Positions 27,386 to 36,904 of a DNA stretch of 64,000 bases are shown piece after piece. Positions within the stretch are counted from its first letter, which is position 1. The number at the start of each line of letters is the position of its first letter. Position numbers and translations under genes: made by a program. This stretch comes from Spirosoma linguale DSM 74 (GTDB lineage Bacteria; Bacteroidota; Bacteroidia; Cytophagales; Spirosomataceae), in assembly GCA_000024525.1 (NCBI GenBank), contig CP001771.1, positions 62,001-126,000 on the forward strand, in the 5' to 3' direction. The notes beneath the pieces are model-generated. The model saw only the letters and a list, made by a program, of their open reading frames with translations. It searched no databases and was not told where the DNA came from.

Positions 27386-27724
27386 ATGGCAAAAAATAAA
27401 CGCCCCTTCTCCTCGTTTTTGGAGAACCCAGATACCAACAAAGCGGTACAGGAAGCCCTACACGCCCCTGCTCAGTTACCGGGTCAGGAAGCTGCACCGG
27501 AGCCGTCCGCCGTTGAGCCTGCTCCTCAGCCGGTAGCCGAGGTAAAAAAAGAAAAGGATGAAGAGGGCTACCAGGTCATTACCATCCGTCGGTCAGTACA
27601 CCGGCTGCTAAAAATGGCTTCGGTGCATTATGGCGTAGAAATCAGGGAGATAGCTTCCGAAGCTCTTGCCGCTGATCCGCGCGTTCAGAATATGGTGGCA
27701 TTACTTGAAAAAAATAAACTGTAA
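27386..27724 (+). CDS. traB: TraB-like small DNA-binding protein
   Basis: A 112-residue protein: Pro/Ala-rich N-terminus, then a compact C-terminal domain (YQVITIRRSVHRLLKMASVHYG, EIASEALAADPRV) with the look of a ribbon-helix-helix or DUF3408-type domain. Gene order directly after the ParA-like gene matches CTnDOT TraA-TraB. Probably the DNA-binding partner of that ATPase; this is inferred from order and domain look. Confidence 0.6.
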   Translation: MAKNKRPFSSFLENPDTNKAVQEALHAPAQLPGQEAAPEPSAVEPAPQPVAEVKKEKDEEGYQVITIRRSVHRLLKMASVHYGVEIREIASEALAADPRVQNMVALLEKNKL

Positions 27725-27778
27725 TTTGTCCCTAAATAGAGACGTTTTTGGGTTTTGTGTTTTAGATTTGTACTCAAG

Positions 27779-28219
27779 ATGATGCTCGAAACAGCCGCAT
27801 ACTTGGGTACAAGTCTTTTTTTTGGCCTATTAGTCTTGTTTTTCTATCGGAACAATAAGAAATCTAACCAGCCAAAACAAAAGCCAATAACGGTGCCACT
27901 ACAGACAGACCGAACGTCATTGTTAGAAGGTCAACGGAAGGCTGTAGCTGACCGTCGAAACCGACTAAAAAGCGAACCGGATTCTAAACCACCCGAACGG
28001 GTGAAGCCACCTAATGAAACCCGGCCCGCTCCGGTTTCTGAAGAGCCAATCGAAAGTGGCTTTGGTGAGGACTTAGGTTCAGCGTTGACGCTGGACCAGA
28101 ATTCGACAACTACTGAGAAAGTAAAGCGTACCTGGAACACCGGCCGATCAAGGTTTGCCGCCTTGCAGGATGCGGCCGACCAGTTTAAGGACATATACAA
28201 CCGTAACAGTCAGCTATAA
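27779..28219 (+). CDS. Membrane-anchored hypothetical Tra protein
   Basis: From ATG 27779 (MMLETAAYLGTSLFF) it is 146 residues; a TTG eight codons earlier is less likely. One membrane helix near the N-terminus is followed by a long charged, Pro-rich cytoplasmic tail (RRNRLKSEPDSKPPERVKPP) and a C-terminal helix (TGRSRFAALQDAADQFKDIY). I do not recognise the family; by position it corresponds to TraC/TraD of CTnDOT-type operons. Confidence 0.55.
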   Translation: MMLETAAYLGTSLFFGLLVLFFYRNNKKSNQPKQKPITVPLQTDRTSLLEGQRKAVADRRNRLKSEPDSKPPERVKPPNETRPAPVSEEPIESGFGEDLGSALTLDQNSTTTEKVKRTWNTGRSRFAALQDAADQFKDIYNRNSQL

Positions 28220-28416
28220 TGAAAAAGTACCTCCCCCGTCCGCCCTTGTCTTAACGGACAATACCACTTCCCAAAACTTGGGCGCGGCTGATGGCAACCG
28301 CAGTGCCGAGAAGTTAAACGTATATACCTATACGTAAGGGAAAGCTATGCCTTAACATGGGGCTTTTTGAACAGCATCAAACAACCAATTACATAACCTA
28401 AAACAAATCGCTTACC
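28220..28416 (+). ncRNA. Possible structured leader RNA upstream of the DUF4134 gene
   Basis: 197 bases without a gene inside the transfer operon. A compound hairpin at 28275-28315 pairs AACTT, GGC and GCGG with CCGC, GCC and AAGTT around the loop CTGATGGCAA. A second hairpin (CGTATA-TACC-TATACG) begins near 28319, and a third pairs TAAGG with CCTTA near 28335-28354. This could be a regulatory leader, a processing site or a small RNA. No known riboswitch was recognised. Confidence 0.4.
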
Positions 28417-28749
28417 ATGAAAAAGTCGGTAATCTTTACGACTACGGCACTGCTGTGCCTTGTATCAATGAATCTGCTGGCCCAGCCGGGTAGCAGCGGG
28501 GAAGTTTCGCAGGCCCTGACGGGCTATTACAACACCATCGTTACTATTGGTAACGTGATTTTCGGTATCCTGATGGTCATTGGTGTGGTGAAGGTTGTTT
28601 CAGCCTTCATCAGCAACTCGCCAAACTCCGTTCGGAACTTGCTCTATCTCGTTGTCGGAGCCATTATCTGGTTTGGATTCAACCTGATCGTCAACGATGT
28701 ACAGACAACATCGGGCGGTTCAACGGGCGGCTACACCTTGACGCGATAG
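28417..28749 (+). CDS. traE: Conjugative transfer protein, DUF4134 (TraE-like)
   Basis: A 110-residue protein with signal peptide (MKKSVIFTTTALLCLVSMNLLAQ) and two membrane helices, ending in a Ser/Gly/Thr-rich tail. This is the DUF4134 pattern, TraE of CTnDOT-type elements, thought to be the VirB2-like subunit of the transfer channel or pilus. It lies 4 bases upstream of the DUF4133 gene, as usual. Confidence 0.85.
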   Translation: MKKSVIFTTTALLCLVSMNLLAQPGSSGEVSQALTGYYNTIVTIGNVIFGILMVIGVVKVVSAFISNSPNSVRNLLYLVVGAIIWFGFNLIVNDVQTTSGGSTGGYTLTR

Positions 28750-28753
28750 GTTT

Positions 28754-29098
28754 ATGAAGGTGCAAAAATCCTTGGAGAAGCCGACGCGGATTCTGGGGAT
28801 GCGGATGCAGGAACTGGGGCTGTACGTCTGTCTGCTTATCGGGCTGATTACGTTGGCTTCGCTGGCACGGACTATCGTCCCGGTTCCCCGCGCCGTGTAT
28901 GCGGTCATTCTCATTCTGCTGGTGCTGTCGTGGCTGGTTCTTCGGTGGGGTGAACGACATAAGCATCCCTCCTTTCTGATTTCAATGATTTCCTGGGCCT
29001 GGCTTCAACCAAAGCGGGTCAATCACGTAACCATCAAATTTCGTGGCAAAGACGGTCAACTACGACGCAATATTTCCCGTCTTCAGCATCGAAGATAA
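28754..29098 (+). CDS. traF: Conjugative transfer protein, DUF4133 (TraF-like)
   Basis: A 114-residue protein with two membrane helices (about 24-40 and 47-64) and a basic C-terminus. Size, topology and position between DUF4134 and the VirB4 ATPase identify it as DUF4133/TraF, the VirB3-like component that works with VirB4 at the inner membrane. Its last 56 bases overlap the TraG frame. Confidence 0.82.
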   Translation: MKVQKSLEKPTRILGMRMQELGLYVCLLIGLITLASLARTIVPVPRAVYAVILILLVLSWLVLRWGERHKHPSFLISMISWAWLQPKRVNHVTIKFRGKDGQLRRNISRLQHRR

Positions 29099-31499
29099 CC
29101 GCGATGGCGGGGCGGTCGCTGTGCTGAAAGATGGACGGGTAGCCATTGGCTATCGGTTCGAGGGTGTCGAAGCCGAAAGTATTACGAGCGGGGAGTACGA
29201 CGCGCTGGGATCAGCCTTCTACCGGGCTACCCGGACGCTGCCGGTTGGGACTGTTATTCAGCGGATGGATGCGTACTATACCGAACGCCACCGGATGCCG
29301 AAGGGGGTTAGGGAGCAGACAAACGCGCCGTTTACCCAACAGCAACATGGGCATTTGCAGGAGCGGTCGGTATTGCACCATGCGGCTTATTTGTTCATTT
29401 CGTTTGGCAACGAGCGGCAACCGCGCACGAACCCGGCCAACACAATCTGGGCACGGCTGGGTCTGCCGATGCTCAAAGACCCGTTCGAGGGCATAGACGC
29501 ATTGGTCGAGCGGGCGGAACGGGCGGCTGAGGAGTTTACGCAGAGTATTTCGCTGGGGCGGCTCCGCCTTACCCGCTTAGATAGTGAAGGATTGGAAAAT
29601 TTGTATTTCCAGTATTTCAATCTGGAATTCAACCGGCAACCAACGACGCTGAATCGTTCTGTACAGCCTGACGCGACCTTTGTGGGCCTGGGCGAAAAGA
29701 AGGTTAATATTCTGACCATGACGGGTCAGCCTTCGGTCATCTACAACACCCAACCAGCCCGGACGGGTGTCGATGCCCCGTTCGTGTCGAATCTGGCGTT
29801 GGACCTGCAAGTACCGCATTTGCTGGTGACGAGCTTCCTGATCGAGGATACCGAAAAGGTAATTGGTTCTTTGGAGTTCGAGCAGAAAATCAACCGCAAT
29901 CTTGATTTCCTGATGACCCACGAGAACAAGATCAAGATGCTCGAACTGGAGGACTACATCGACGGGCTTCGGACGGACAATAAAAGTCTGATCAGCGTCA
30001 ACCTGTCACTGGTGGTCTGGAACACCGACAACAAACTGCGCGAAGGGTTGGTGCAACGGGGTATTGCTTCTTTCCGGGCGATGGGTGGGGCCGACGTATT
30101 TGTCGAGACGATGGACACGACGAACCTGTTCTTCGCGCTGGCTCCGGGCAACGGTTATCAGAATTACCGTTGGTTGCTGATGTCGGGTGATAACGCGGCC
30201 TGTTACCTCAACTGCGCGACGAACTACCGCACGGCCAATCAGGGCGAACTTTTGTCTGACCGCTATGGGAATCCAATCTTGGTCAATCTGTTCAATACCG
30301 ATCTGAACAATCAGAACAGCGTTGTGGTCGGGCCAACGGGTTCGGGTAAGTCGTTTACGATGGGCTATTTCATGCTGCAACGGTATGAAGCCGGGCGCAG
30401 GCAGATCATCATCGACGTGGGCGGTACGTACTATTCGCTGATGACCGCTCTTGGTGGTCGCTACTACCAATACGATCCACAGAACCCAATCAAGTTCAAC
30501 CCGTTCGGAATTCTGGTGAATAGTGCCGGTCAGTATGTACCGGATGGCGACAAGATCAACTTCCTCTCTACGCTGCTGGCTATCATCTGGAAAGGCTATA
30601 AACGTCCGGTACGTCAGGCTGAACGGTCGGTGCTGGTTCGGTTAATTCCGATGTACTACGAATGGTACAACACCCAAATTGAACAAGACCCCGGCAACCC
30701 GCCTACACCCGTACCGAGTCTGGTCGGTTTCTATGACTTTTTGTACCAATACCTGAAAGAGAAGGAAGGCACCGAAGAGTTGGTTCGCTGGCATAAGGCG
30801 TTCGATTTTGCTGAATTCTTCACCTGTCTGGAACCGTTCGTGGTGGGCCACTACCGCGACGTGCTGGATGCCGGGGAGAATGAAGACATCAGTGGTTACC
30901 GGCTCGTCTGCTTCGATATGGCCCGAATTAAAGACAATGAATTGCTGAAATCGGTGGTCACGATGCTGATTACCGAGCTGTCGTTAGATGTGATTCGGCG
31001 ATATCCGAAAGATGTGAAGTATCTCTACATGGATGAAGCCTGGTCGATGTTATCGGAAGGAATGGGCGACTTCGTGGAAATGATGTACCGCACGATTCGG
31101 AAGAATAACGGGTCAATGTGCATCATCACGCAGGGGGTAAAAGAGATTGAGGATTCGGCGGTCGGGCCGGTGATTATCGCCAATGCGGATACCAAAATTA
31201 TCCTCAACCATCAGGACACCAAGCAACTTGATCGGGTATCGGCGGTGCTGGGTTTCACCAAGCACGAGTTGGATAAGATGCGCTCGATCCGGGTGTCGAA
31301 GACCTGGCGGGAAATCTTCATCCGACAGGGCGAATATGGCAAGGTCTATCGACTCGAAGCGGCTCTGAACATTTACCCGTTGCTGACCTCGAAACCCGCC
31401 GAACGCGAACATCTGCGCGACCTTACCCAGGAATACCGGGGCAACATAGTGTACGCCGTCAGGCAGTTCAACGAAGACCGGGCGGCTGGCATCATATAA
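29043..31499 (+). CDS. traG: TraG, VirB4-type conjugation ATPase
   Basis: An 818-residue ATPase (GTG start at 29043). Walker A GPTGSGKS lies near residue 431 and the Walker B region KYLYMDEAWSML near 660. The N-terminal domain (YDAIFPVFSIEDNRDGGAVAV) is typical of Bacteroidota TraG. It powers assembly or substrate movement of the type IV secretion channel. The gene overlaps traF by 56 bases, more than usual, so an in-frame downstream start is possible but would remove conserved N-terminal residues. Confidence 0.9.
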   Translation: MAKTVNYDAIFPVFSIEDNRDGGAVAVLKDGRVAIGYRFEGVEAESITSGEYDALGSAFYRATRTLPVGTVIQRMDAYYTERHRMPKGVREQTNAPFTQQQHGHLQERSVLHHAAYLFISFGNERQPRTNPANTIWARLGLPMLKDPFEGIDALVERAERAAEEFTQSISLGRLRLTRLDSEGLENLYFQYFNLEFNRQPTTLNRSVQPDATFVGLGEKKVNILTMTGQPSVIYNTQPARTGVDAPFVSNLALDLQVPHLLVTSFLIEDTEKVIGSLEFEQKINRNLDFLMTHENKIKMLELEDYIDGLRTDNKSLISVNLSLVVWNTDNKLREGLVQRGIASFRAMGGADVFVETMDTTNLFFALAPGNGYQNYRWLLMSGDNAACYLNCATNYRTANQGELLSDRYGNPILVNLFNTDLNNQNSVVVGPTGSGKSFTMGYFMLQRYEAGRRQIIIDVGGTYYSLMTALGGRYYQYDPQNPIKFNPFGILVNSAGQYVPDGDKINFLSTLLAIIWKGYKRPVRQAERSVLVRLIPMYYEWYNTQIEQDPGNPPTPVPSLVGFYDFLYQYLKEKEGTEELVRWHKAFDFAEFFTCLEPFVVGHYRDVLDAGENEDISGYRLVCFDMARIKDNELLKSVVTMLITELSLDVIRRYPKDVKYLYMDEAWSMLSEGMGDFVEMMYRTIRKNNGSMCIITQGVKEIEDSAVGPVIIANADTKIILNHQDTKQLDRVSAVLGFTKHELDKMRSIRVSKTWREIFIRQGEYGKVYRLEAALNIYPLLTSKPAEREHLRDLTQEYRGNIVYAVRQFNEDRAAGII

Positions 31500-31511
31500 A
31501 CCTCATCCTCT

Positions 31512-32660
31512 ATGAACGAAACCTCGTTTGGCTATCTGATGGCCAACAATGGCGACCTGATCCGTACCAAAGTTCTGGGGCTGGCGGCTGCGCTCATGCT
31601 CATCAATTTCCTTTGGGCATTAGGCCGAACGTTTCTGGTATCGTCCGATTTGACCACCGATTATACGCCAGTCATTCGGGCCATCATCCTGACTATTGTA
31701 CTAACCCTGTACAGCGATCTTCTGTCTATTGCCACCGGCATGATTGATTACGTGGCCAGCCTGTTTTCTCCCAAAGATCCACAGGAAGTATTGGCTTCGC
31801 TCAAGGCGATGACCGCCAAAGTGGACGGTGCTTTTACAACGGCTAATTCCAACCTCTGGAAAGATTTCGACCTGAAGTGGGACACCGATCAGATGAAGAA
31901 AGACATCGACATCGTATTGGGCGTGATGAGCAATTCGATGGAAATGGTCATTCTGAAATTAGTGCGGTTAGTCGCTGAGGGACTGACGCTGCTGGTGCGG
32001 GCATTCGTGGCTAAGATGCAGGTATTGGTCGTCGTCTTTCTGGCGATCACCGGCCCAATTGCCATTCTGATCTCTATGATTCCCGGCTTTCAGGGGGCAA
32101 TGGCCTATTGGTTCCGCAATCTGCTACACGCCAAATTCTGGGCGATGACCATCGGCGTACTCGATAATATCGTCAATTTCTACGTGGACAATCTCGTGGA
32201 CTCGCACATCGACAACATGATGAACAATGCCACGCTCGAACAGCGATTCGGGGCCATCTTCAATCTGGTTGTCGTGCATTACTGCGTCATGGGAGCCTAT
32301 TTAGCCACACCCTTTCTAACCAATACGTTTATCGGGGGCATCACTTCGGCGGGTGGTCTGGCAGGCTGGGCAGCTAACAAAGGAGCCAATCTGCCGGGCG
32401 AAGCTATGCGGACGGGCCAGGCTATGAGCCGGAACAGTTCGAGCAGCAACCGTTCACGTTCTGGTAACTCGACTAATAATACCAGTAAAGCCAGTACTGA
32501 AAAAACGGCTAAGAACACATCGCGGGCCGAACGGGAAGAAAGCTACGAAGCACGTGTCGGCCGTCAGGCGGAACCGGAGCCAAGCTACAATGCCCCGGCC
32601 CTAAATGAAGGTCAACGGAGGGCCGATGATGACCGCTACGATGACTATTCTTTTGTATAA
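31512..32660 (+). CDS. traJ: TraJ, VirB6-like membrane channel protein
   Basis: A 382-residue protein with about seven membrane segments and a charged, Ser-rich C-terminal tail (SRNSSSSNRSRSGNSTNNTS). The central part (FLAITGPIAILISMIPGFQG, then AMAYWFRNLLHAKFW) is the conserved TraJ/TrbL-type core. It forms part of the inner-membrane channel. It starts 12 bases after traG, as in CTnDOT-type operons. Confidence 0.85.
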   Translation: MNETSFGYLMANNGDLIRTKVLGLAAALMLINFLWALGRTFLVSSDLTTDYTPVIRAIILTIVLTLYSDLLSIATGMIDYVASLFSPKDPQEVLASLKAMTAKVDGAFTTANSNLWKDFDLKWDTDQMKKDIDIVLGVMSNSMEMVILKLVRLVAEGLTLLVRAFVAKMQVLVVVFLAITGPIAILISMIPGFQGAMAYWFRNLLHAKFWAMTIGVLDNIVNFYVDNLVDSHIDNMMNNATLEQRFGAIFNLVVVHYCVMGAYLATPFLTNTFIGGITSAGGLAGWAANKGANLPGEAMRTGQAMSRNSSSSNRSRSGNSTNNTSKASTEKTAKNTSRAEREESYEARVGRQAEPEPSYNAPALNEGQRRADDDRYDDYSFV

Positions 32661-32663
32661 ACC

Positions 32664-33302
32664 ATGATGCAGCAAGCAAACAACGTTACGACCCTAATCA
32701 AATCCTTAAAAGTCATTTGCTTAGGACTGATTATCGCACTGGCTCTGAGCAACGTCGCCTGGCTGTATGCCTATGTGCGGGAAACCAGCCAAAACGCTGA
32801 ACGGGTCTATGTGACCACCGACAATGGAACTACCTCGGCCATTGCTGCCGGGCAGGTACAGCCTACTCAATACGAAGCCCGGAACTTAGTGCGGTCGTTC
32901 ATGGACCTGATGTTTCAACACGATGCCAGCACCTTCCGCGAACGGGTCAACCACGGTATGAAGCTGGTCGATCACAACGATGGACGCGCTATCTACGAAA
33001 CCTTCAAACGTGGGCAGGTACTCGAAAACTACCACCGGTACAATTCGCACACGAACTGGACGTGCGATTCAGTATCGGTCGATATGAGCGTCGAGCCGTA
33101 CCGGGGCATCGTGTGGGGAGCGCAGGAAGTGGTGTATGACAACCAGATTGCCGTACAGCCCGTTGCTGCCCGCTTCACGCTATCGCGCCAACTCCGATCA
33201 GACATTAACCCTTACGGTCTGCTGATCGACGGCTTCAACTTCATCGAGTACCGTCGTCCGGCTCCCGATGGCTCCCGTTCAAGTGGGGGGCCGACAAAGT
33301 AG
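32664..33302 (+). CDS. traK: TraK, VirB8-like protein
   Basis: A 212-residue protein with one N-terminal membrane helix (about 15-35) and a periplasmic domain with NTF2-like fold features (EARNLVRSFMDLMFQHDAS, GMKLVDHNDGRAIYETFKRG, LSRQLRSDINPYGLLIDGFN). These are recognised TraK features. It links inner-membrane and outer parts of the type IV secretion system. It starts 3 bases after traJ. Confidence 0.85.
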   Translation: MMQQANNVTTLIKSLKVICLGLIIALALSNVAWLYAYVRETSQNAERVYVTTDNGTTSAIAAGQVQPTQYEARNLVRSFMDLMFQHDASTFRERVNHGMKLVDHNDGRAIYETFKRGQVLENYHRYNSHTNWTCDSVSVDMSVEPYRGIVWGAQEVVYDNQIAVQPVAARFTLSRQLRSDINPYGLLIDGFNFIEYRRPAPDGSRSSGGPTK

Positions 33303-33332
33303 GCTTCAACTGATTTTTAACAACATCTGCCA

Positions 33333-34358
33333 GTGAAAAAGCACTTCATTCCCCTACTGTTGGCGTTGGGACTATCCCGACTCGGCTACGCACAAACGTA
33401 CCTGCCTGATACGATACGAGTAAACCGCCTAACGACGACGTATCTTATTTTCCCCTCGAAAGTCGCTTTGGTGGACATCAGCCCGGAGTATCTGGTAAAG
33501 ATCGAATCCGGCAACATCGTGTTCGTCCGGCCCCGGTTAACATCAGCCCGTAAGTCGCCGATTTTCGTTCGGACGGATAACGGCACGTACCTCGGCTATC
33601 TGAGCGTATCGGGCAAAACACCCCCGGCCTTTGTCGAAGTCGCTAAGTTGCTTAACCCGCCGACCGTTAAACCGGGTAGCAGTGGCACGGCCATAGCTGG
33701 GCAGCCCATTCAGGGTACTGCGCCCGCTACTCAAACAGCCTTTCCGTACAATGGGCCGTTACTCGCATCTCTAAACCCTTTAACGGGCGTGACTCCACCC
33801 GTTGAGGACCGTACACCTGTTGTGAACGTACCTGTAAGCACTGTCAAAAATGCGTTGCAGGTACGAATGGACTCGCTACTGAGCGGCCCCGCTACGCATC
33901 ATGACCGAGAGCGAAACAGCGGAATTTCGGTCAAATTGACCCACCTGCTGCACGACTCGACGAACACGTATATTCAACTGACATTAAACAACAAAACGGC
34001 CATGCCGTTCCTGCTCGATCAGGTTAGTTTCTGGTATCAGCACCAAGCCAAAAAGCGCAAGGGGGCTTATCTCGATGGGGAAACCTACCCGATGGAACCG
34101 GTATTCGAGACGATACCGGAACGGGTCGAAGCGGGTCAGGAAGCGCGGCTTCGGTTCGTACTGCCCCAATTTGCCCCACAGAGCCGCAGCCGATTCGTTA
34201 TTAATGTTCGCGAGAAAACCGGCACCCGGAATGTTACACTGAGCCTACCGATGCGTGAGGTATTATACGCCCGGCGCAAAGCCATCCCGCACCGAAATCC
34301 TCTTTTTAAGGGACGTTTTTTTGAGACAGCATCCATCCTGACCCTGCTACGAAAATGA
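33333..34358 (+). CDS. traN: TraN, DUF4138 (VirB9-like) outer-membrane complex protein
   Basis: A 341-residue exported protein (GTG start, signal peptide ending in LGYAQ). Beta-rich start TYLIFPSKVALVDISPEYLV is the DUF4138 hallmark; the C-terminal domain LTHLLHDSTNTYIQLTLNNKT is the second half of VirB9-like proteins. It would form the outer ring of the transfer channel with the TraM-like protein. The order TraN before TraM is inverted compared with CTnDOT, where traM precedes traN. It overlaps the next gene by 4 bases. Confidence 0.82.
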   Translation: MKKHFIPLLLALGLSRLGYAQTYLPDTIRVNRLTTTYLIFPSKVALVDISPEYLVKIESGNIVFVRPRLTSARKSPIFVRTDNGTYLGYLSVSGKTPPAFVEVAKLLNPPTVKPGSSGTAIAGQPIQGTAPATQTAFPYNGPLLASLNPLTGVTPPVEDRTPVVNVPVSTVKNALQVRMDSLLSGPATHHDRERNSGISVKLTHLLHDSTNTYIQLTLNNKTAMPFLLDQVSFWYQHQAKKRKGAYLDGETYPMEPVFETIPERVEAGQEARLRFVLPQFAPQSRSRFVINVREKTGTRNVTLSLPMREVLYARRKAIPHRNPLFKGRFFETASILTLLRK

Positions 34359-35692
34359 GCAAGCTGAACGCAGCCCGAAAGAAGAAACCTGAAGCCCGCT
34401 TAGACGACGATGCCTTCGGACAGGCCGACACTCCGGCCGATCAGTTTGGCCATGAAGATCCTGCGGCATCGACAGGCAATGAACCTGCCGAAGAAATTGA
34501 TGAGGTCGATGAAGAATACGACGAATTAGACGATGATGATTTAGAGGAATTAGCATCGACACAACAGGATTCGGCATCGGGCAAAGCTGATTTATCGAAG
34601 CGCAAGCGGCTCGTTATCGGAGTGTTGGTAGGGCTAATAGCTGTATTGGGCATAGTCGGTCTGCTCTGGAAAATGACGATCTCGACTAATGGCTTCAAGG
34701 CTCCCGTACCTACTGAACCTATCGACGTGGCCGAACGGGAAAGCAACCGTAAAAACCAGCCCACCGATTACGCCGACGAAGAACAGATGCGGACGATGAA
34801 CTACGATGGTGTAAACAATATCTACGGCCTGGCTCTCAAACAACAGCAAGCCAATCGGGTGCCGAAAGATTCGGTTCATCAGAACCCATCCGTTCAGCGT
34901 GAGCTGAACCGCTCTCAGCAGTTAGCCAAGCAGTCAGGCAATCGGCGAAACGCATCGGGTAGTCTTGGCACTGCGCCAAAGCGTCGCTACCAAACGAATT
35001 CGTATGGTTCTGACTATTCGGGCCGTTCATCCGCTTATGGTGATCCGTATCATGCCAACCCCACGCGGGAAGACTTGCTACTACAGGCGGGCTTCAATAC
35101 CGTAAAGGCAGAAGGAAACGGCACTAATTCGTATGCCAGTCAACAGACGTTACCACCCCCGTCGCTGGCCACCGTTGAAGTAGAGGATAACGAGCCGATA
35201 CCAGGCGTGGTCAGTGGCGACCAAACCATCATGAATGGAACGCGGGTGATGTTCCGAACGCTGGCCGATGCCAAAATCCGTGACCGCTTCGCTCCAAAAG
35301 GTTCGATTCTGGTGGGTTTCGCGCAGGTAGGCAGCAACCGGGCCGTGTTCAACATCACCACGCTGCGGCTCAGTACGGGTGAAGCGGTACCGGTACGTCT
35401 GCGGGCGTTGGACCCAGATATGAACGAGGGACTTGCCCTGCAATCGGACAAACCGACGCGGCAGCAAGTCGATCAGGCTACCGGCAGTGCCATGAGTCAG
35501 GCAGCCAGTCAAGCCGCCTGGTCTGCGGGCTACTCAATCAATCAGGCAACTCGTGTGCCGGTGGCCGGCAATGCGCTGGCATCGCTTGGCGCGGGTCTGG
35601 CTTCGGCGGCAACGACGGGCCGACGAAGGGAGGTGCGTCAGAAACTGAATTTACAGGATGGTTTTAAAGTATTCTTTGTGCCGGTCAAATGA
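34355..35692 (+). CDS. traM: TraM, VirB10-like protein
   Basis: A 445-residue protein. N-terminal acidic cytoplasmic segment (EEIDEVDEEYDELDDDDLEE), one membrane helix (about 86-108), a long periplasmic linker and a C-terminal domain with VVSGDQTIMNGTRVMFRTL and RDRFAPKGSILVGFAQ, the core of conjugative TraM/VirB10 proteins. It spans the envelope and senses channel state in this family. Four-base overlaps at both ends show translational coupling. Confidence 0.85.
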   Translation: MSKLNAARKKKPEARLDDDAFGQADTPADQFGHEDPAASTGNEPAEEIDEVDEEYDELDDDDLEELASTQQDSASGKADLSKRKRLVIGVLVGLIAVLGIVGLLWKMTISTNGFKAPVPTEPIDVAERESNRKNQPTDYADEEQMRTMNYDGVNNIYGLALKQQQANRVPKDSVHQNPSVQRELNRSQQLAKQSGNRRNASGSLGTAPKRRYQTNSYGSDYSGRSSAYGDPYHANPTREDLLLQAGFNTVKAEGNGTNSYASQQTLPPPSLATVEVEDNEPIPGVVSGDQTIMNGTRVMFRTLADAKIRDRFAPKGSILVGFAQVGSNRAVFNITTLRLSTGEAVPVRLRALDPDMNEGLALQSDKPTRQQVDQATGSAMSQAASQAAWSAGYSINQATRVPVAGNALASLGAGLASAATTGRRREVRQKLNLQDGFKVFFVPVK

Positions 35693-36903
35693 AAAAGACA
35701 ATTCTTCTAACCCTACTGGCTATCCTGCTGATCGTGCCGGTGCCGGGCAATAGTCAGGTCGAAACCATCGTCAATCTGGGCCTGTCGTTGCTGGGTCTAA
35801 AAGGCGGTAAAGACCCTTATGCCAAAGCGCGGCTAATAGAACTGAAAAAGATTCTGGACAAGAACAAGAAGCAACTCGGCAAACTGGCTCGAATTGATGA
35901 AAGCAGCCAGGGAACCGAACTCTATACACAGGCACAGTTGGAGATTGCCCGAAGCGTCGAAGACCTGATGCGCTCGGTATCGGAACTGAAGGCAATCCGG
36001 TCGCGGGACGGACAAATCAAATTCAACGACTTGGTCGTCTTCAACCAAATTCAGCAGGAAGTAAACCAGTATCTGAGTGGTTACGTACCTGCCCTGTTTC
36101 TGCAACAGTTGGAAAAGCAGATTGCCGATGGTGCGGCCCGTAATTACCCGCTGGCCAAGGACAATGGCGGTCAGATTTACGATATGTTCTTCGGTAAGTC
36201 GGGCCTCGATGCCCGGCAACCCGCCAACCTGACCGACCTCGGCACGGCGCGGGGTGAGGAGGCCCAGCACCTGTTGCAATTCCAGACGGCCGCGCAAAAG
36301 AAGAAAATTGTTCAATCGCTGCTATACTACAAACTGGCCGACGAACTCTACGCGCAATCGGTTACGTTGAACAACGCCCTGAACGATGAGCAGAACGGCA
36401 CGGCCATCGACATCGCCCGCCGACTTCGGCAAACCGTGCTGCAACGCATGAACGAATCCAGCATTCAGCAATTGATCGCCGATCCACCCAACATCGGCTC
36501 CGGCTTCGATCTGATGTCACTCGGTGATCTGAGCAGTTTCCCCGCTGAAATGCAGAGTCAGCTACAGAGCATGATCGAGCAGGTGAACAACGATGCACAA
36601 AGCTTTTTATCAAATATGGATGGTGCGTTTCAGAACACACCGATGTTCAACCCAAACTCCCCTGATATGGGGTATTTCGCCGATCAGAATGCTCCTCGCG
36701 GTCTGCGCCTGAGTACTGGAGAACGGGCATCGCTGCAAAAATCCGCTATGGACATGGCCTCACAATCGGTCGAATACAGGCAGAAGGGCGATAAACTGAT
36801 GGAAGAAGCGTTGGAGAAAACACCACTACAACAAGTGCTGGAGATGAAACGGGCACGCTCGTATATGCAGGAATCGTATCGGTACTTAGACCTCTCGCTG
36901 TAA
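35689..36903 (+). CDS. Exported coiled-coil protein of the transfer operon
   Basis: A 404-residue protein with signal peptide (MKKTILLTLLAILLIVPVPGNSQ). The rest is mostly helical: KARLIELKKILDKNKKQLGKL, LRRLRQTV-like helices, and a Met-rich stretch near 270-330. I do not recognise a named family. By position, size and export it may be a VirB5-like minor pilin or adhesin-type component; this is inference. It overlaps traM by 4 bases. Confidence 0.6.
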   Translation: MKKTILLTLLAILLIVPVPGNSQVETIVNLGLSLLGLKGGKDPYAKARLIELKKILDKNKKQLGKLARIDESSQGTELYTQAQLEIARSVEDLMRSVSELKAIRSRDGQIKFNDLVVFNQIQQEVNQYLSGYVPALFLQQLEKQIADGAARNYPLAKDNGGQIYDMFFGKSGLDARQPANLTDLGTARGEEAQHLLQFQTAAQKKKIVQSLLYYKLADELYAQSVTLNNALNDEQNGTAIDIARRLRQTVLQRMNESSIQQLIADPPNIGSGFDLMSLGDLSSFPAEMQSQLQSMIEQVNNDAQSFLSNMDGAFQNTPMFNPNSPDMGYFADQNAPRGLRLSTGERASLQKSAMDMASQSVEYRQKGDKLMEEALEKTPLQQVLEMKRARSYMQESYRYLDLSL

Positions 36904-36904
36904 C

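Noticed and set aside
28275..28315. S-box/SAM riboswitch because of the GGCAACC...GTGCC words
   Set aside because: The rest of the S-box core (first helix, T-box-like loop, GATGAA block) is absent and the context is conjugation, not methionine metabolism.
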